In this document: piece by piece, positions 22,432 through 30,571 of the stretch
How positions within the stretch are numbered: position 1 is the first letter of the stretch
Layout: each line of letters opens with the position of its first letter
Assembly: GCA_035280425.1 (NCBI GenBank)
Contig: DATEFW010000028.1
Coordinates: 1 to 64,000, forward strand
Direction of reading: 5' to 3'
DNA length: 64,000 nucleotides
Source of the DNA: QHXW01 sp035280425
GTDB lineage: Bacteria > Acidobacteriota > Terriglobia > Bryobacterales > Bryobacteraceae
Translations under genes and position numbers: made by a program
The notes under the pieces: model-generated
Told to the model about the DNA's origin: nothing
The model's input: only the letters and a program-made list of their open reading frames with translations
Databases searched by the model: none

Positions 22432-22540
22432 TGTCAGGTTCCGGGCTCCGTGCAACGGGCGGCTGCAAACCCCGCCAGATCTGGAAAGAAGCAACGGTAG
22501 CGGCTTAACCTGTGTGCCGCGGATCACCCGGGGCCTGGCA
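22432..22540 (+). ncRNA. ffs: Signal recognition particle RNA, small bacterial type
   Basis: The core GCCAGATCTGGAAAGAAGCA (22474-22493) matches the universally conserved SRP RNA domain IV loop, in which GGAAGGAAGCA is read by Ffh. The ends pair fully: TGTCAGGTTCCGGG at 22432-22445 with CCCGGGGCCTGGCA at 22527-22540, allowing G-U pairs. At about 109 nt it is the 4.5S-like form without an Alu domain. It directs Ffh-dependent membrane targeting. dnaX starts 11 nt after the 3' end. Confidence 0.9.
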
Positions 22541-22551
22541 TTTCCCGCCGC

Positions 22552-24249
22552 ATGTATCAGGTCATCGCGCGTAAATACCGGCCGCAAACGTTCGCCGACG
22601 TGGTCAACCAGGAACACGTCAAGACGACGCTCGAGAATGCCATCGCGCAGCAACGCATTGCGCACGGCTACATTTTTTCAGGGCAGCGCGGGACGGGCAA
22701 GACGACGGTTGCGCGGATTCTGGCGCGGTGTTTGAACTGCATCCAGGGGCCGACGGTCACACCGTGCGGAGAATGCGCGAGCTGCCGGGAGATCGCGCAG
22801 GGAAATGCGGTGGACGTGATCGAGATCGACGCGGCGTCGAACCGGGGCATCAACGAAATGCGCGAGCTGCGGGAAAACGTGCGGTACCGGCCGGCGCGCG
22901 ACCGCTACAAGATTTTCATCATCGACGAGGCGCACCAGATCACGAGCGAAGCCTTCAATGCGCTGCTGAAGACCATCGAAGAGCCGCCGGCGTGGGTGAT
23001 TTTCGTGCTGTGCACGACCGAAGCGCACAAGATTCCGGCGACCATTGCGTCGCGCTGCCAGCACTTCAGTTTTCGCTCGGTGGATTTCGACGAAGTGGTG
23101 GCGCGGATGGACTGGATCTGCCGGCAGGAAGGCATCGAAGCGCCGGCCGAGGTGCTGGCGGTGCTGGCGCAGGCGGGCGAGGGGAGCATACGGGATTCGC
23201 TTTCGGCGCTCGACCAGGCGATTGCGTGCTGCGGGACCAAGCTCAATGCGGCGGAGGTGCGGGCGCTGCTGGGCGTGTTTTCGCTGGATGCGCTGGCGGA
23301 AGTGACCGAGGCGCTGGCGGCGGCGGACAGCAAGCGGATGCTCGGGCTGGTGGATGAGCTGGAACGCAACGGGCACAACCTGCAACACTTCAGCCGGGAG
23401 CTGGCACGCTATTTCCGGAACCTGCTGGTAGCGAAGATTGCGGGAAGCGACACGCGGGTGATTGCGGCATCGGCGGATGAGAGAGCGCGGCTGGCGGAGC
23501 TGGCGGCGGCGTTTTCGGAAGAAGATTTGACGCGCTACTTGCAGCTTTCGCTCGATTTGTTCAAAGATTTGCAGGCCTCGTTGCAGCCGCGGTTTCATCT
23601 GGAGATCGGGCTCGTCAAGCTGGTGCAGGCGGGGCGGCTGGTGGCGATCGAGGAAGCGCTGGCGTCGCTGAACACGCGAGAGCCGGGAGCGGACCGGGGA
23701 CGCCCGAGCGAAGCACGGCCACCCGGCGGAGAAGCGGCGAAAAAACCAGCGGCGCCGCCGGTGCGCACGGGGCCTTCGCCATTCGAGCTGGACCGGGCGA
23801 AAAAAGCCGGAGCGCGGACGGAGCCGCAGTCGATCGGAGCGACGGCGCTCGCGCCGGAGCCTGCGCCTGTGCCTGAAGGAGCCGTGGACTGGCGGGAAAA
23901 ACTGCACGCTGCGCTGATCGAACTGGGGATGCAGTTTACGGCGGATGCCGTGGAGCATGCGCAGATCAGTGAAGCCGGGAACACGCTGGAGTTCGTCGCG
24001 CCGAAGGAATTCCTTTTGGCATTGCGGGCGGAGGAGATTACGAAAGCGCTCGAGCGCATCGGGCCGCGGCGGTTCAAGATTAAGGTGACGGAAGGGGCAG
24101 CGGCCCCGGCGGAGGCGGCCGGTGCGGGAGCCGGACAAAAAGAAGAGGAAACTGCGCGGCGGGCGCTGGAGAATCCCGAGGTGCAACGGTTTCGCGAAGT
24201 TTTTGGCGGCGAAGTGCGCACCGTTCGCGATCTAAAAAGGGTAGAGTAG
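22552..24249 (+). CDS. dnaX: DNA polymerase III subunit gamma/tau
   Basis: 565 residues. The AAA+ clamp-loader core shows ARKYRPQTFADVVNQEHVK at the start, Walker A GQRGTGKTT, a zinc module (CLNC and CGECASC), Walker B with DEAH, and the sensor 1 region CTTEAHKIPATIASRCQ. A Pro/Ala-rich linker (about residues 375-440) leads to a tau-like C-terminal domain of about 110 residues. It loads the sliding clamp and ties the polymerase cores to the helicase. The SRP RNA lies just upstream, and ybaB and recR follow as usual. Confidence 0.96.
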   Translation: MYQVIARKYRPQTFADVVNQEHVKTTLENAIAQQRIAHGYIFSGQRGTGKTTVARILARCLNCIQGPTVTPCGECASCREIAQGNAVDVIEIDAASNRGINEMRELRENVRYRPARDRYKIFIIDEAHQITSEAFNALLKTIEEPPAWVIFVLCTTEAHKIPATIASRCQHFSFRSVDFDEVVARMDWICRQEGIEAPAEVLAVLAQAGEGSIRDSLSALDQAIACCGTKLNAAEVRALLGVFSLDALAEVTEALAAADSKRMLGLVDELERNGHNLQHFSRELARYFRNLLVAKIAGSDTRVIAASADERARLAELAAAFSEEDLTRYLQLSLDLFKDLQASLQPRFHLEIGLVKLVQAGRLVAIEEALASLNTREPGADRGRPSEARPPGGEAAKKPAAPPVRTGPSPFELDRAKKAGARTEPQSIGATALAPEPAPVPEGAVDWREKLHAALIELGMQFTADAVEHAQISEAGNTLEFVAPKEFLLALRAEEITKALERIGPRRFKIKVTEGAAAPAEAAGAGAGQKEEETARRALENPEVQRFREVFGGEVRTVRDLKRVE

Positions 24250-24282
24250 CAGGATGGCCTCGCCACGAAGGAGTCGCACGAG

Positions 24283-24591
24283 ATGAAGCTGCCGGGAAAC
24301 ATGCAGGCGATGATGAAGCAGGCGCAGCAGATGCAGGAGCGCATGCAGCAAGAAATTGCGCTGATCCGCGTGGAAGCGTCGGCGGGCGGCGGCATGGTTT
24401 CGGTGAAGATGGACGGCAACAAGAACCTGCTGAGCGTCAAGATCGATCCGGAAGTGGCGGGCGATGTGGAGATGCTGCAGGACATGGTAGTGGCGGCGTG
24501 CAACGAAGCGGTAAAGAAGGTCGAGGACGAGGCCAAGCAAAAGATGGGCGGATTGCTGGGTGGACTCGGCCTGCCGCCGGGCCTCATCTAG
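24283..24591 (+). CDS. YbaB/EbfC family nucleoid-associated protein
   Basis: 102 residues with the YbaB pattern: a Met/Gln-rich first helix (MQAMMKQAQQMQERMQQE), the strand VEASAGGGMVSVKMDG, then IDPEVAGDVEMLQDMVVAA and a Gly-rich tail. YbaB dimers bind DNA without strong specificity. The position between dnaX and recR is the conserved bacterial order. recR begins 7 nt after the stop. Confidence 0.96.
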   Translation: MKLPGNMQAMMKQAQQMQERMQQEIALIRVEASAGGGMVSVKMDGNKNLLSVKIDPEVAGDVEMLQDMVVAACNEAVKKVEDEAKQKMGGLLGGLGLPPGLI

Positions 24592-24598
24592 TTTTTCC

Positions 24599-25198
24599 AT
24601 GCCGGATTTCGCCGAACCGCTTGCGCGGCTGATCCAGGAATTCAAGCATCTGCCGGGAATCGGGCAGAAGTCCGCGCAACGGCTGGCGTTTCACCTGATG
24701 CGCGCCGGCCGCGAAGACGCGGAGCGGCTGGCGCAAGCGATTCTCGACGTCAAAGACAAGCTGGGGCTGTGCCCGGTGTGCAACAACATCAGCGAAGGCG
24801 AACTTTGCGTGTTTTGCCGCGATCCACAGCGCGACCAAAGGGTACTGTGCGTGGTGGAAGAGCCGCACAACATTGTGGGAATTGAGACCACGCGGCAATT
24901 CAGCGGGCTTTATCACGTGCTGCATGGGGCGCTGTCGCCATTGCGCGGTATTGGCCCGGAGCAGCTCAAGATCAAGAATCTGATCGAGCGGATCGGCGCG
25001 GGGCAGATCGAGGAAGTGATTCTGGCGACCAATCCGACGGCGGAAGGCGAAGCGACGGCGGTTTATCTTTCGAAGCTGATCAAGCCGCTGGGCATCAAAG
25101 TGACGCGGATTGCGATGGGGATTCCGGTGGGCAGCGATCTGGAATTCGCCGATGAAGTGACGATCTGGAAAGCGATGGAGGGGCGGAGGGAGATGTGA
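24599..25198 (+). CDS. recR: Recombination mediator protein RecR
   Basis: 199 residues from the ATG at 24599. Helix-hairpin-helix LPGIGQKSAQRLAFHLM near residue 20, a C4 zinc finger CPVCNN with CVFC, then the Toprim domain beginning VVEEPHNIVGIE and ending with IPVGSDLEFADE. RecR works with RecO (and RecF) to load RecA on gapped DNA. Its stop overlaps the GTG of the next gene. Confidence 0.96.
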   Translation: MPDFAEPLARLIQEFKHLPGIGQKSAQRLAFHLMRAGREDAERLAQAILDVKDKLGLCPVCNNISEGELCVFCRDPQRDQRVLCVVEEPHNIVGIETTRQFSGLYHVLHGALSPLRGIGPEQLKIKNLIERIGAGQIEEVILATNPTAEGEATAVYLSKLIKPLGIKVTRIAMGIPVGSDLEFADEVTIWKAMEGRREM

Positions 25199-25842
25199 AG
25201 CGGCTTGCGCGACCGACGGGAGTGGTTTTAGCCCTTATCGCCATCGTCATGACTGGCGGCGCGCAGACGGGCGCGCTGGGGATTTTTGAAAATCATGGCG
25301 ATGTGGGGGAAACGCCGAAGAAGGGCGCGGTCGAGTACGGCGGGGAATCCGGAGAGTATCGCGTCACCGGCGGCGGCGCGAATATCTGGGCGACAGTCGA
25401 TGCATTTCAGTTTGTTTGGAAAAAGCTTTCGGGCGATCTGACGTTTACGGCCGACGTGCGTTTTATCGGCGCGGGCGCGGTGAATCATCGAAAGGCGGTG
25501 CTGATGATTCGGCAGGGGCTCGAACCGGACGCGGCATATGCCGATGTGGCGCTGCATGGCGACGGGCTCACGTCGCTGCAATACCGGACGGCGAGTGGGG
25601 CGATCACGCAGGAAGTGCGGTCGGAAGTGAGTGCGCCGGGGAGAATCCGGATCGAACGGCGCGACGACGAGTTCACGATGTACGCCGCGAAATCCGGCGA
25701 AGAATGGAAGGCGGCGGGGCCGGTCACCGTGAAGCTCCGGGATCCGGTTTACGTGGGTATCGGGATGTGCTCGCATGATGCCGCGGTTCTGGAGACCACG
25801 GTATTTAAGAACGTAAGGATAACGGGCGCGTCGACGAAATAA
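25195..25842 (+). CDS. DUF1349-like concanavalin-fold secreted protein
   Basis: 215 residues from a GTG overlapping recR (GTGA). A signal peptide of about 24 residues is followed by a beta-sandwich with VTGGGANIWATVDAFQFVWK, NHRKAVLMIRQGLEPDA and YVGIGMCSHDAAVLETTVF. This pattern is common in acidobacterial proteins, alone or fused to TolB propellers, and is related to DUF1349 laminin/concanavalin-like domains that may bind carbohydrate. Coupling to recR is probably a matter of position, not function. Confidence 0.78.
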   Translation: MKRLARPTGVVLALIAIVMTGGAQTGALGIFENHGDVGETPKKGAVEYGGESGEYRVTGGGANIWATVDAFQFVWKKLSGDLTFTADVRFIGAGAVNHRKAVLMIRQGLEPDAAYADVALHGDGLTSLQYRTASGAITQEVRSEVSAPGRIRIERRDDEFTMYAAKSGEEWKAAGPVTVKLRDPVYVGIGMCSHDAAVLETTVFKNVRITGASTK

Positions 25843-26158
25843 GGGCGCTCCGCGGCCAACAGCAGCTCATCAGCGACATCACTTTATCCCCAGGTTTCGT
25901 AAAATGTATAAAAACTTAGGCTTCAGGACAATCTGATCTCAATACCCTAATAGCGGTAACAATTTTGTTTTCAAGCCGATACGTTTGCCGCCGCGAAAGC
26001 TCGAGAACTGGCCGGTAAATTGCGGCCTCGTTTTCTATCGGAATAGCCTGAGGGCAAAAGTCCCATCCGGCGGTTGAACTCGAAGTTCTGTCCGGATCGG
26101 TATTCCGCCAAGGCGAGCCTCGATGAGTTTAAGCCATCTTCAAAACGGAGGTCAAAAA
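25843..26158. other. Intergenic region with promoter and structured leader
   Basis: Contains a sigma-54-type promoter at 26009-26023 and, from there, a leader of about 120 nt. The leader includes an imperfect hairpin with outer arms ATCCGG and CCGGAT and inner arms GAAC and GTTC (about 26066-26098). The first 130 nt after the DUF1349-like gene are AT-richer and show no gene. Confidence 0.6.
26009..26023 (+). promoter_or_regulatory. Sigma-54-type promoter of the PEP-CTERM gene
   Basis: TGGCCGG-TAAA-TTGC has the strict GG-N10-GC spacing of RpoN promoters (GG at 26010, GC at 26022) and matches TGGC and TTGC of the consensus exactly. PEP-CTERM genes are known to be controlled by the PrsK/PrsR pair, whose response regulator acts with RpoN. 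Confidence 0.65.
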
Positions 26159-27148
26159 ATGGGAAATCGTATATCGATCTTGCGATCGGCACTGCGGATT
26201 GCGGTATTTGGCGGCATTCTGCTTGCGCTAAGTGGCGCACTGTTTGCCGGTCCTTTTACTTTCCAGTTGGGCGATATCGTAGCCGGCACCGGTACGGGTC
26301 ACTACAAGGTATTTGATTCGAGCGGGAATTTTCTCACGACACTCGACACGACGACAGGTTCATCAGAAGATACGGGCGGAGCGTTTGACGCCAGCGGTAA
26401 TCTCTACGTCACAAACTTCACGGCCAATAGCGTGTCGAAGTTCGATATTAACGGAAATCTGCTAACGGCCAACTTCGGAGGCCCTTATAATTCCCATCCA
26501 GAGTCAGTTACAATTGACGCGGCCGGCCATATATACATAGGGCAGGCGGACGGCCTCCGACACGTGTTGGAATTCGATTCCGCAGGAAATCTGTTGAACA
26601 CTTTTTCTCCCGCCACACAGGACCGCGGCACGGACTGGATCGATCTGGCTCCGGACGGCAAGACGCTGTACTACACATCGGAAGGAAACCTGGTCAAACG
26701 GTTTGACATTTCCACGAACACCCAGCTTCCGGACTTTGCCACGCTACCGACGGAACCGTCTTATGCACTGCGGCTGCTGCCGAACGGCGACGTCCTAGTT
26801 GCCAATACCAGCGAAGTAGTTCTGCTGGACACAGGCGGAAACGTCATCAAAACCTACACTGCGCCAGGCGCAGACCGTCTGTTCGCATTGAACATCCTGC
26901 CGGACGGCAAGTCTTTTGTCACCGGGAACATCGATTCCACTGGAGAAATCTTCCAGTTCAATATCGCTAGCGGCGCACTGGAGCAGACTATTTTTCCGAG
27001 CCCGACCGTTGATCTTGCGGGATTGATTGTTTTCGGCGAGATCGGCATCGGACCGACGCCCAATCCTACAGTTCCCGAGCCGAGTGCCATCTTCCTGCTG
27101 GGTACTGTGCTGGTGGGGCTGGGAGCAATCAGACGCAGAATGGCGTAA
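26159..27148 (+). CDS. PEP-CTERM sorted beta-propeller protein
   Basis: 329 residues from the ATG at 26159, preceded by GGAGG at 7 nt. A signal peptide (about residues 1-31) is followed by NHL/SMP-30-like repeats such as VFDSSGNFLTTLDT, AFDASGNLYVTNF and TIDAAGHIYIGQADG. The C-terminus is a PEP-CTERM signal: VPEPS, a membrane helix, then RRR. Exosortase should cut at the PEP motif after export. No exosortase gene is in the window. Confidence 0.9.
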   Translation: MGNRISILRSALRIAVFGGILLALSGALFAGPFTFQLGDIVAGTGTGHYKVFDSSGNFLTTLDTTTGSSEDTGGAFDASGNLYVTNFTANSVSKFDINGNLLTANFGGPYNSHPESVTIDAAGHIYIGQADGLRHVLEFDSAGNLLNTFSPATQDRGTDWIDLAPDGKTLYYTSEGNLVKRFDISTNTQLPDFATLPTEPSYALRLLPNGDVLVANTSEVVLLDTGGNVIKTYTAPGADRLFALNILPDGKSFVTGNIDSTGEIFQFNIASGALEQTIFPSPTVDLAGLIVFGEIGIGPTPNPTVPEPSAIFLLGTVLVGLGAIRRRMA

Positions 27149-27247
27149 GAGTGACGGTCTGAAGCGGTTTTTCAAGACCGCAGCCCTCAGAAAGGGATTC
27201 GTGCGGCGCCTGCTAAATTTTTCGGCGGGCGCCTCGCTTTCCTTTCT

Positions 27248-27685
27248 CTACCGAGCAGAAGGGCGCATCTGGCTTTTTCGAAAGCGCCTGGCGCCGGCCG
27301 TGTAGAGACTCACTTCGTGGCCGTCGGGATCATTCAAGTAGGCGTGCTTCCAGCCCCAGGGCATGAGTTTGGGCGGCGCGGAGAACGTGACGCCGGCGGC
27401 TTCCAAATCCTTGCATAACCCGTCGAGAGCCGCGGTTTCAAAGTAGAGGCGCACGCCCTCATCGGGAGGCACGGTGTGTCCGGGCTCGAGCCGGTGCAAG
27501 GCAAGCGTTCCGTTGCCGCGGGGAGATCGCAACCGGGCGTAGGCCGTGGCGTATTGCTCGATCATTTTGAAACCGAGCAGGTCGCGGTAAAAGTGCAGCG
27601 CGGGCTCCAGTTCCCGGACATACACCATGGCGTGATTGAACGTGAGGCCGGCTATTTTTGATTTCCGTCTGCTTTTTTGAGGCAC
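27248..27685 (-). CDS. VOC/glyoxalase family protein
   Basis: 145 residues with one vicinal-oxygen-chelate unit: FNHAMVYVRELEPALHFYRDLLGF (His ligand), LRSPRGNGTLALHR, VRLYFETAALDGL and YLNDPDGHEVSLY (Glu ligand). These dioxygenase/glyoxalase-fold proteins bind a divalent metal as dimers. The substrate cannot be told. The N-terminus is Lys/Arg-rich, so the true start could be a few codons later. It is convergent with the PEP-CTERM gene; the 100-bp gap has short stems but no clear terminator. Confidence 0.85.
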   Translation of the reverse strand: MPQKSRRKSKIAGLTFNHAMVYVRELEPALHFYRDLLGFKMIEQYATAYARLRSPRGNGTLALHRLEPGHTVPPDEGVRLYFETAALDGLCKDLEAAGVTFSAPPKLMPWGWKHAYLNDPDGHEVSLYTAGARRFRKSQMRPSAR

Positions 27686-27796
27686 TCTTCCTCCGATTTT
27701 AATCCATCCAGTCTATAACGAACGGCAGCGCGCAGGCTTCACTCGAATCCGTCGAACGCGATACAATGCCTACCCGCAATCTATCAGGGGGTGCAA

Positions 27797-28561
27797 ATGG
27801 GCGATTTCGTGGTAGTAATGGGCGTAGTTGGGCTGCTGGCGCAGGGGAGCGTCATGCGCAATCCGCGAACCTCGCCCGGGGACATCGCCGCGGGCGCCAA
27901 GACATTTCGATCGCATTGCGCGGTGTGCCACGGGCCGAACGGGGAAGGCGGGCGAGGGCCGCGGCTGGCGTCGGGCGTGTTTTATCACGGCAACTCGGAT
28001 CAGGAGATTCTAAACAATATTTCGAATGGTATTCCGGGCACGGAGATGCCCAGTATGTTTTACGAAGAGGACCGGCTGTGGCAGGTGGTGGCGTACATCC
28101 GGTCGCTGAGCGCGGCGTCGAGCGCTAAGGGATCGGGAGATCCCGGGCGAGGGCGCGAAATCTTTCTCGCCAAGGGTTGCATGCAATGCCACCGCGTGAA
28201 CGGCGAAGGAGGGCGGCTGGGGCCGGATTTGACGGACATCGGCCAGAGACGCGCGGCTGCGTACCTGCGCGAAAGCATTCTCGATCCGAGTGCGGATGTC
28301 GGCGAACGTTACTGGGTGGTCAGCTTCAACGATCCGTCAGGCAAGAGCCATAACGGATTTGTGATGAACGAAGATACTTACTCGGTGCAGTTTCTGGATT
28401 TCAACGAGCAGCTTCAATCGTTCGAGAAAGCCGGGTTGAAGGATTATCAGGTGGTGAAGACATCCAAGATGCCGAGCTACAAGAGCGTTTTGAGCGATCA
28501 GGAGGTGGACGACCTCGTCGCCTGGCTATCGTCGTTGCGGCTCGAAGGAGGTGCGCGATGA
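27797..28561 (+). CDS. Dihaem cytochrome c
   Basis: 254 residues from the ATG at 27797 with a G-rich Shine-Dalgarno 5 nt upstream; TACAAT lies at 27762-27767. Two haem-binding motifs are present, CAVCH (about residue 38) and CMQCH (about 130), with candidate axial methionines in GTEMPSMF and TSKMPSYK. The N-terminal hydrophobic stretch is a signal peptide. It is coupled by ATGA to the PQQ dehydrogenase, so it most likely takes electrons from that enzyme in the periplasm. Confidence 0.88.
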   Translation: MGDFVVVMGVVGLLAQGSVMRNPRTSPGDIAAGAKTFRSHCAVCHGPNGEGGRGPRLASGVFYHGNSDQEILNNISNGIPGTEMPSMFYEEDRLWQVVAYIRSLSAASSAKGSGDPGRGREIFLAKGCMQCHRVNGEGGRLGPDLTDIGQRRAAAYLRESILDPSADVGERYWVVSFNDPSGKSHNGFVMNEDTYSVQFLDFNEQLQSFEKAGLKDYQVVKTSKMPSYKSVLSDQEVDDLVAWLSSLRLEGGAR

Positions 28562-30147
28562 CTCATCGTTTGGCACTCGTCGCCGCAGCGCTGGCGGCGA
28601 GTCTTCCGGCGCAGGTCACGTACGAACGGCTGCTTAACGCACAACGCGAGCCGGGCAACTGGCTGACGTACTCGGGCGGATACCGGAGCTGGCGTTATAG
28701 CCCGCTCGACCAGATCAATCGCGATAATGCGCAACGGCTGAAGGTGAAGTGGGTGTACCAAATGCCGGTGACGGACTACGTCGAGACGACCCCGCTGGTG
28801 GCCGACGGTGTCATGTATATTTCCGAGCCGCCGAGCAACGTGGTGGCGCTCGACGCGGAAACGGGCCGGCAGTTCTGGCGCTACCGGCGGGTTCTGCCAT
28901 CGAAGATTAACGTCTGCTGCGGGCGCGTGAACCGCGGCGTGGCGATTCTGGGCGACCGGGTTTTCGTGGGAACGGTGGATGCGCATCTGGTGGCGCTCGA
29001 TGCCAAGACCGGCGACGTGCTGTGGGACGTGCAGGTGGCGGATTCGCGGACGGGTTACGCGATTACCGTGGCGCCGCTGGTGGTCAAAGACATGGTGATC
29101 TGCGGAATCAGCGGCGGCGAATACGGCATTCGCGGATTCCTTGACGCCTATGATGCGAAAAGCGGACGGCGTCGCTGGCGCTTCTGGACTATTCCCGAGC
29201 CAGGCCAGCCGGGGAGTGAAACGTGGCAAGGCAGCGCGTGGAAAACGGGCGGCGGGCCAACGTGGGTAACGGGATCGTTCGATGTGGAGCAGAACCTGAT
29301 CATCTGGGGAACCGGGAATCCGTCACCCGATTGGAATGGCGATTCGCGGCCCGGCGATAATTTGTACACCGATAGCGCCATCGCGCTCGACGCCGACACC
29401 GGAAAGCTCAAATGGTATTACCAGTTCGTGCCGCACGACGTGCATGATTGGGACGCCGTCCAGGTTCCCGTGCTGGTAGACGATGAGTGGCAGGGCAAGG
29501 CGCACAAGCTGATTTATTGGGCGCACCGCTGCGGATTCTACTATGTGCTGGATCGCGAGACGGGAAAATTCCTGTTGGGAAAACCGTTCGCGACACAAAC
29601 CTGGGCGAAGGGCCTCGACGAGGGCGGGCGGCCGATCCGGCTGCCGGACATCGATCCGACACCGCAGGGCACGATTCTATGGCCCGGTGTGCAGGGCGCG
29701 ACGAACTGGTATTCGCCCAGCTATCATCCCGGAACGAAGCTGTTCTATCTGGCCGTCTGGGAGAATCGCAGTCTGTATCACAAGGGCGAACAGGATTACA
29801 GCCCGGGGAATCGCTTCATCGGCAGCGTGCCGCTGATCGATCTTCCGGGCGATCCGGGACACGGCGCGATTCGCGCGCTCAATCCCAGGACAGGCGATCG
29901 CGTCTGGGAATACAAGCTGCACACCAAGCCTTGGGCGGGCGTGCTTTCGACGGCGGGCAAGCTGGTGTTCGGCGGCAGCGACGAGGGACACTACTTCGCA
30001 CTCGACGCCGAAACGGGGAAGGAAGTCTGGCGCATGAATACCGGCGGGCTGATCCGGTCGAACGGGATCAGTTATCTGAGCAAGGGCAAACAGGTGGTGG
30101 CGATCGCGGGGGGAAGCTCGATCTTTGCGTTCGATCTGGGGGAATAG
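28558..30147 (+). CDS. PQQ-dependent dehydrogenase (acidobacterial type)
   Basis: 529 residues with signal peptide and an eight-bladed quinoprotein propeller with tryptophan-docking repeats (ALDAETGRQFWRY, ALDAKTGDVLWDV, ALDADTGKLKWYY). INVCCGRVNRG holds the adjacent cysteines that form the disulfide next to PQQ, and PHDVHDWDAVQ the catalytic Asp. The position two after that Asp is Val, not the Asp of lanthanide-dependent XoxF, so a calcium site is more likely. There is no haem domain; electrons should go to the coupled cytochrome. It likely oxidises an alcohol or sugar. Confidence 0.9.
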   Translation: MTHRLALVAAALAASLPAQVTYERLLNAQREPGNWLTYSGGYRSWRYSPLDQINRDNAQRLKVKWVYQMPVTDYVETTPLVADGVMYISEPPSNVVALDAETGRQFWRYRRVLPSKINVCCGRVNRGVAILGDRVFVGTVDAHLVALDAKTGDVLWDVQVADSRTGYAITVAPLVVKDMVICGISGGEYGIRGFLDAYDAKSGRRRWRFWTIPEPGQPGSETWQGSAWKTGGGPTWVTGSFDVEQNLIIWGTGNPSPDWNGDSRPGDNLYTDSAIALDADTGKLKWYYQFVPHDVHDWDAVQVPVLVDDEWQGKAHKLIYWAHRCGFYYVLDRETGKFLLGKPFATQTWAKGLDEGGRPIRLPDIDPTPQGTILWPGVQGATNWYSPSYHPGTKLFYLAVWENRSLYHKGEQDYSPGNRFIGSVPLIDLPGDPGHGAIRALNPRTGDRVWEYKLHTKPWAGVLSTAGKLVFGGSDEGHYFALDAETGKEVWRMNTGGLIRSNGISYLSKGKQVVAIAGGSSIFAFDLGE

Positions 30148-30153
30148 GACGGC

Positions 30154-30564
30154 CTACTCGTTTTTCTTCACGAAGACCGCGACGCCCGAGGCCACTTCGC
30201 GCCCGGCGGAATATAGCGAATACGTAAGGCGAAGCCTGCCGCCCGCAATCTCGACGGTTTCTCGTAGAGAGACAATCCCGCCTTTCTTTCCTGCACCGGC
30301 GATTTGATGGGTGCCAATCCGCCTGTAAGCAATGGCGTCGGCTGCGGGCGAGCCGGTCACGGGGTAATCGGCGCCGTCGAATCGGGCGCGAACCGCGACG
30401 ATGGTTTGCGAACCATCATGCCGCGCGATTTCTTCGCGGACCTGAATGTCGTCGCCATGAATTTCGATTGTCTGCGTCCAACTGCGCGGCGCGGGCGTGC
30501 TCAGATTGGATCGAACGGTATCGAAGATCCAAATTCCTGTGAATGGGTCGGGAGCGCTTGTCAT
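30154..30564 (-). CDS. Hypothetical lipocalin-like protein
   Basis: 136 residues from the ATG at 30564, chosen because the longer frame overlaps mtaB. The sequence starts DPFTGIWIFDTVRSNLS and continues with alternating strands (WTQTIEIHGDDIQVREEI, TYSLYSAGREVASGVAVFV). This fits a small lipocalin-like beta barrel common in acidobacteria. There is no signal peptide. It begins 7 nt after mtaB and is probably the last gene of that operon. Confidence 0.65.
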   Translation of the reverse strand: MTSAPDPFTGIWIFDTVRSNLSTPAPRSWTQTIEIHGDDIQVREEIARHDGSQTIVAVRARFDGADYPVTGSPAADAIAYRRIGTHQIAGAGKKGGIVSLRETVEIAGGRLRLTYSLYSAGREVASGVAVFVKKNE

Positions 30565-30571
30565 CCCGGAA

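Noticed and set aside
22678..24186. A 502-residue minus-strand frame
   Set aside because: It is antisense to dnaX, whose clamp-loader motifs are unmistakable.
26030..26158. Cyclic-di-GMP riboswitch in the PEP-CTERM leader
   Set aside because: AGGGCAAA-like sequence is present, but the paired GAAA-loop stem and the second conserved half are missing; only a simple hairpin remains.
27155..27181. Terminator between the PEP-CTERM gene and the VOC gene
   Set aside because: The 6-bp arms CGGTCT/AGACCG have a 14-nt loop and no T-run; too weak to call.
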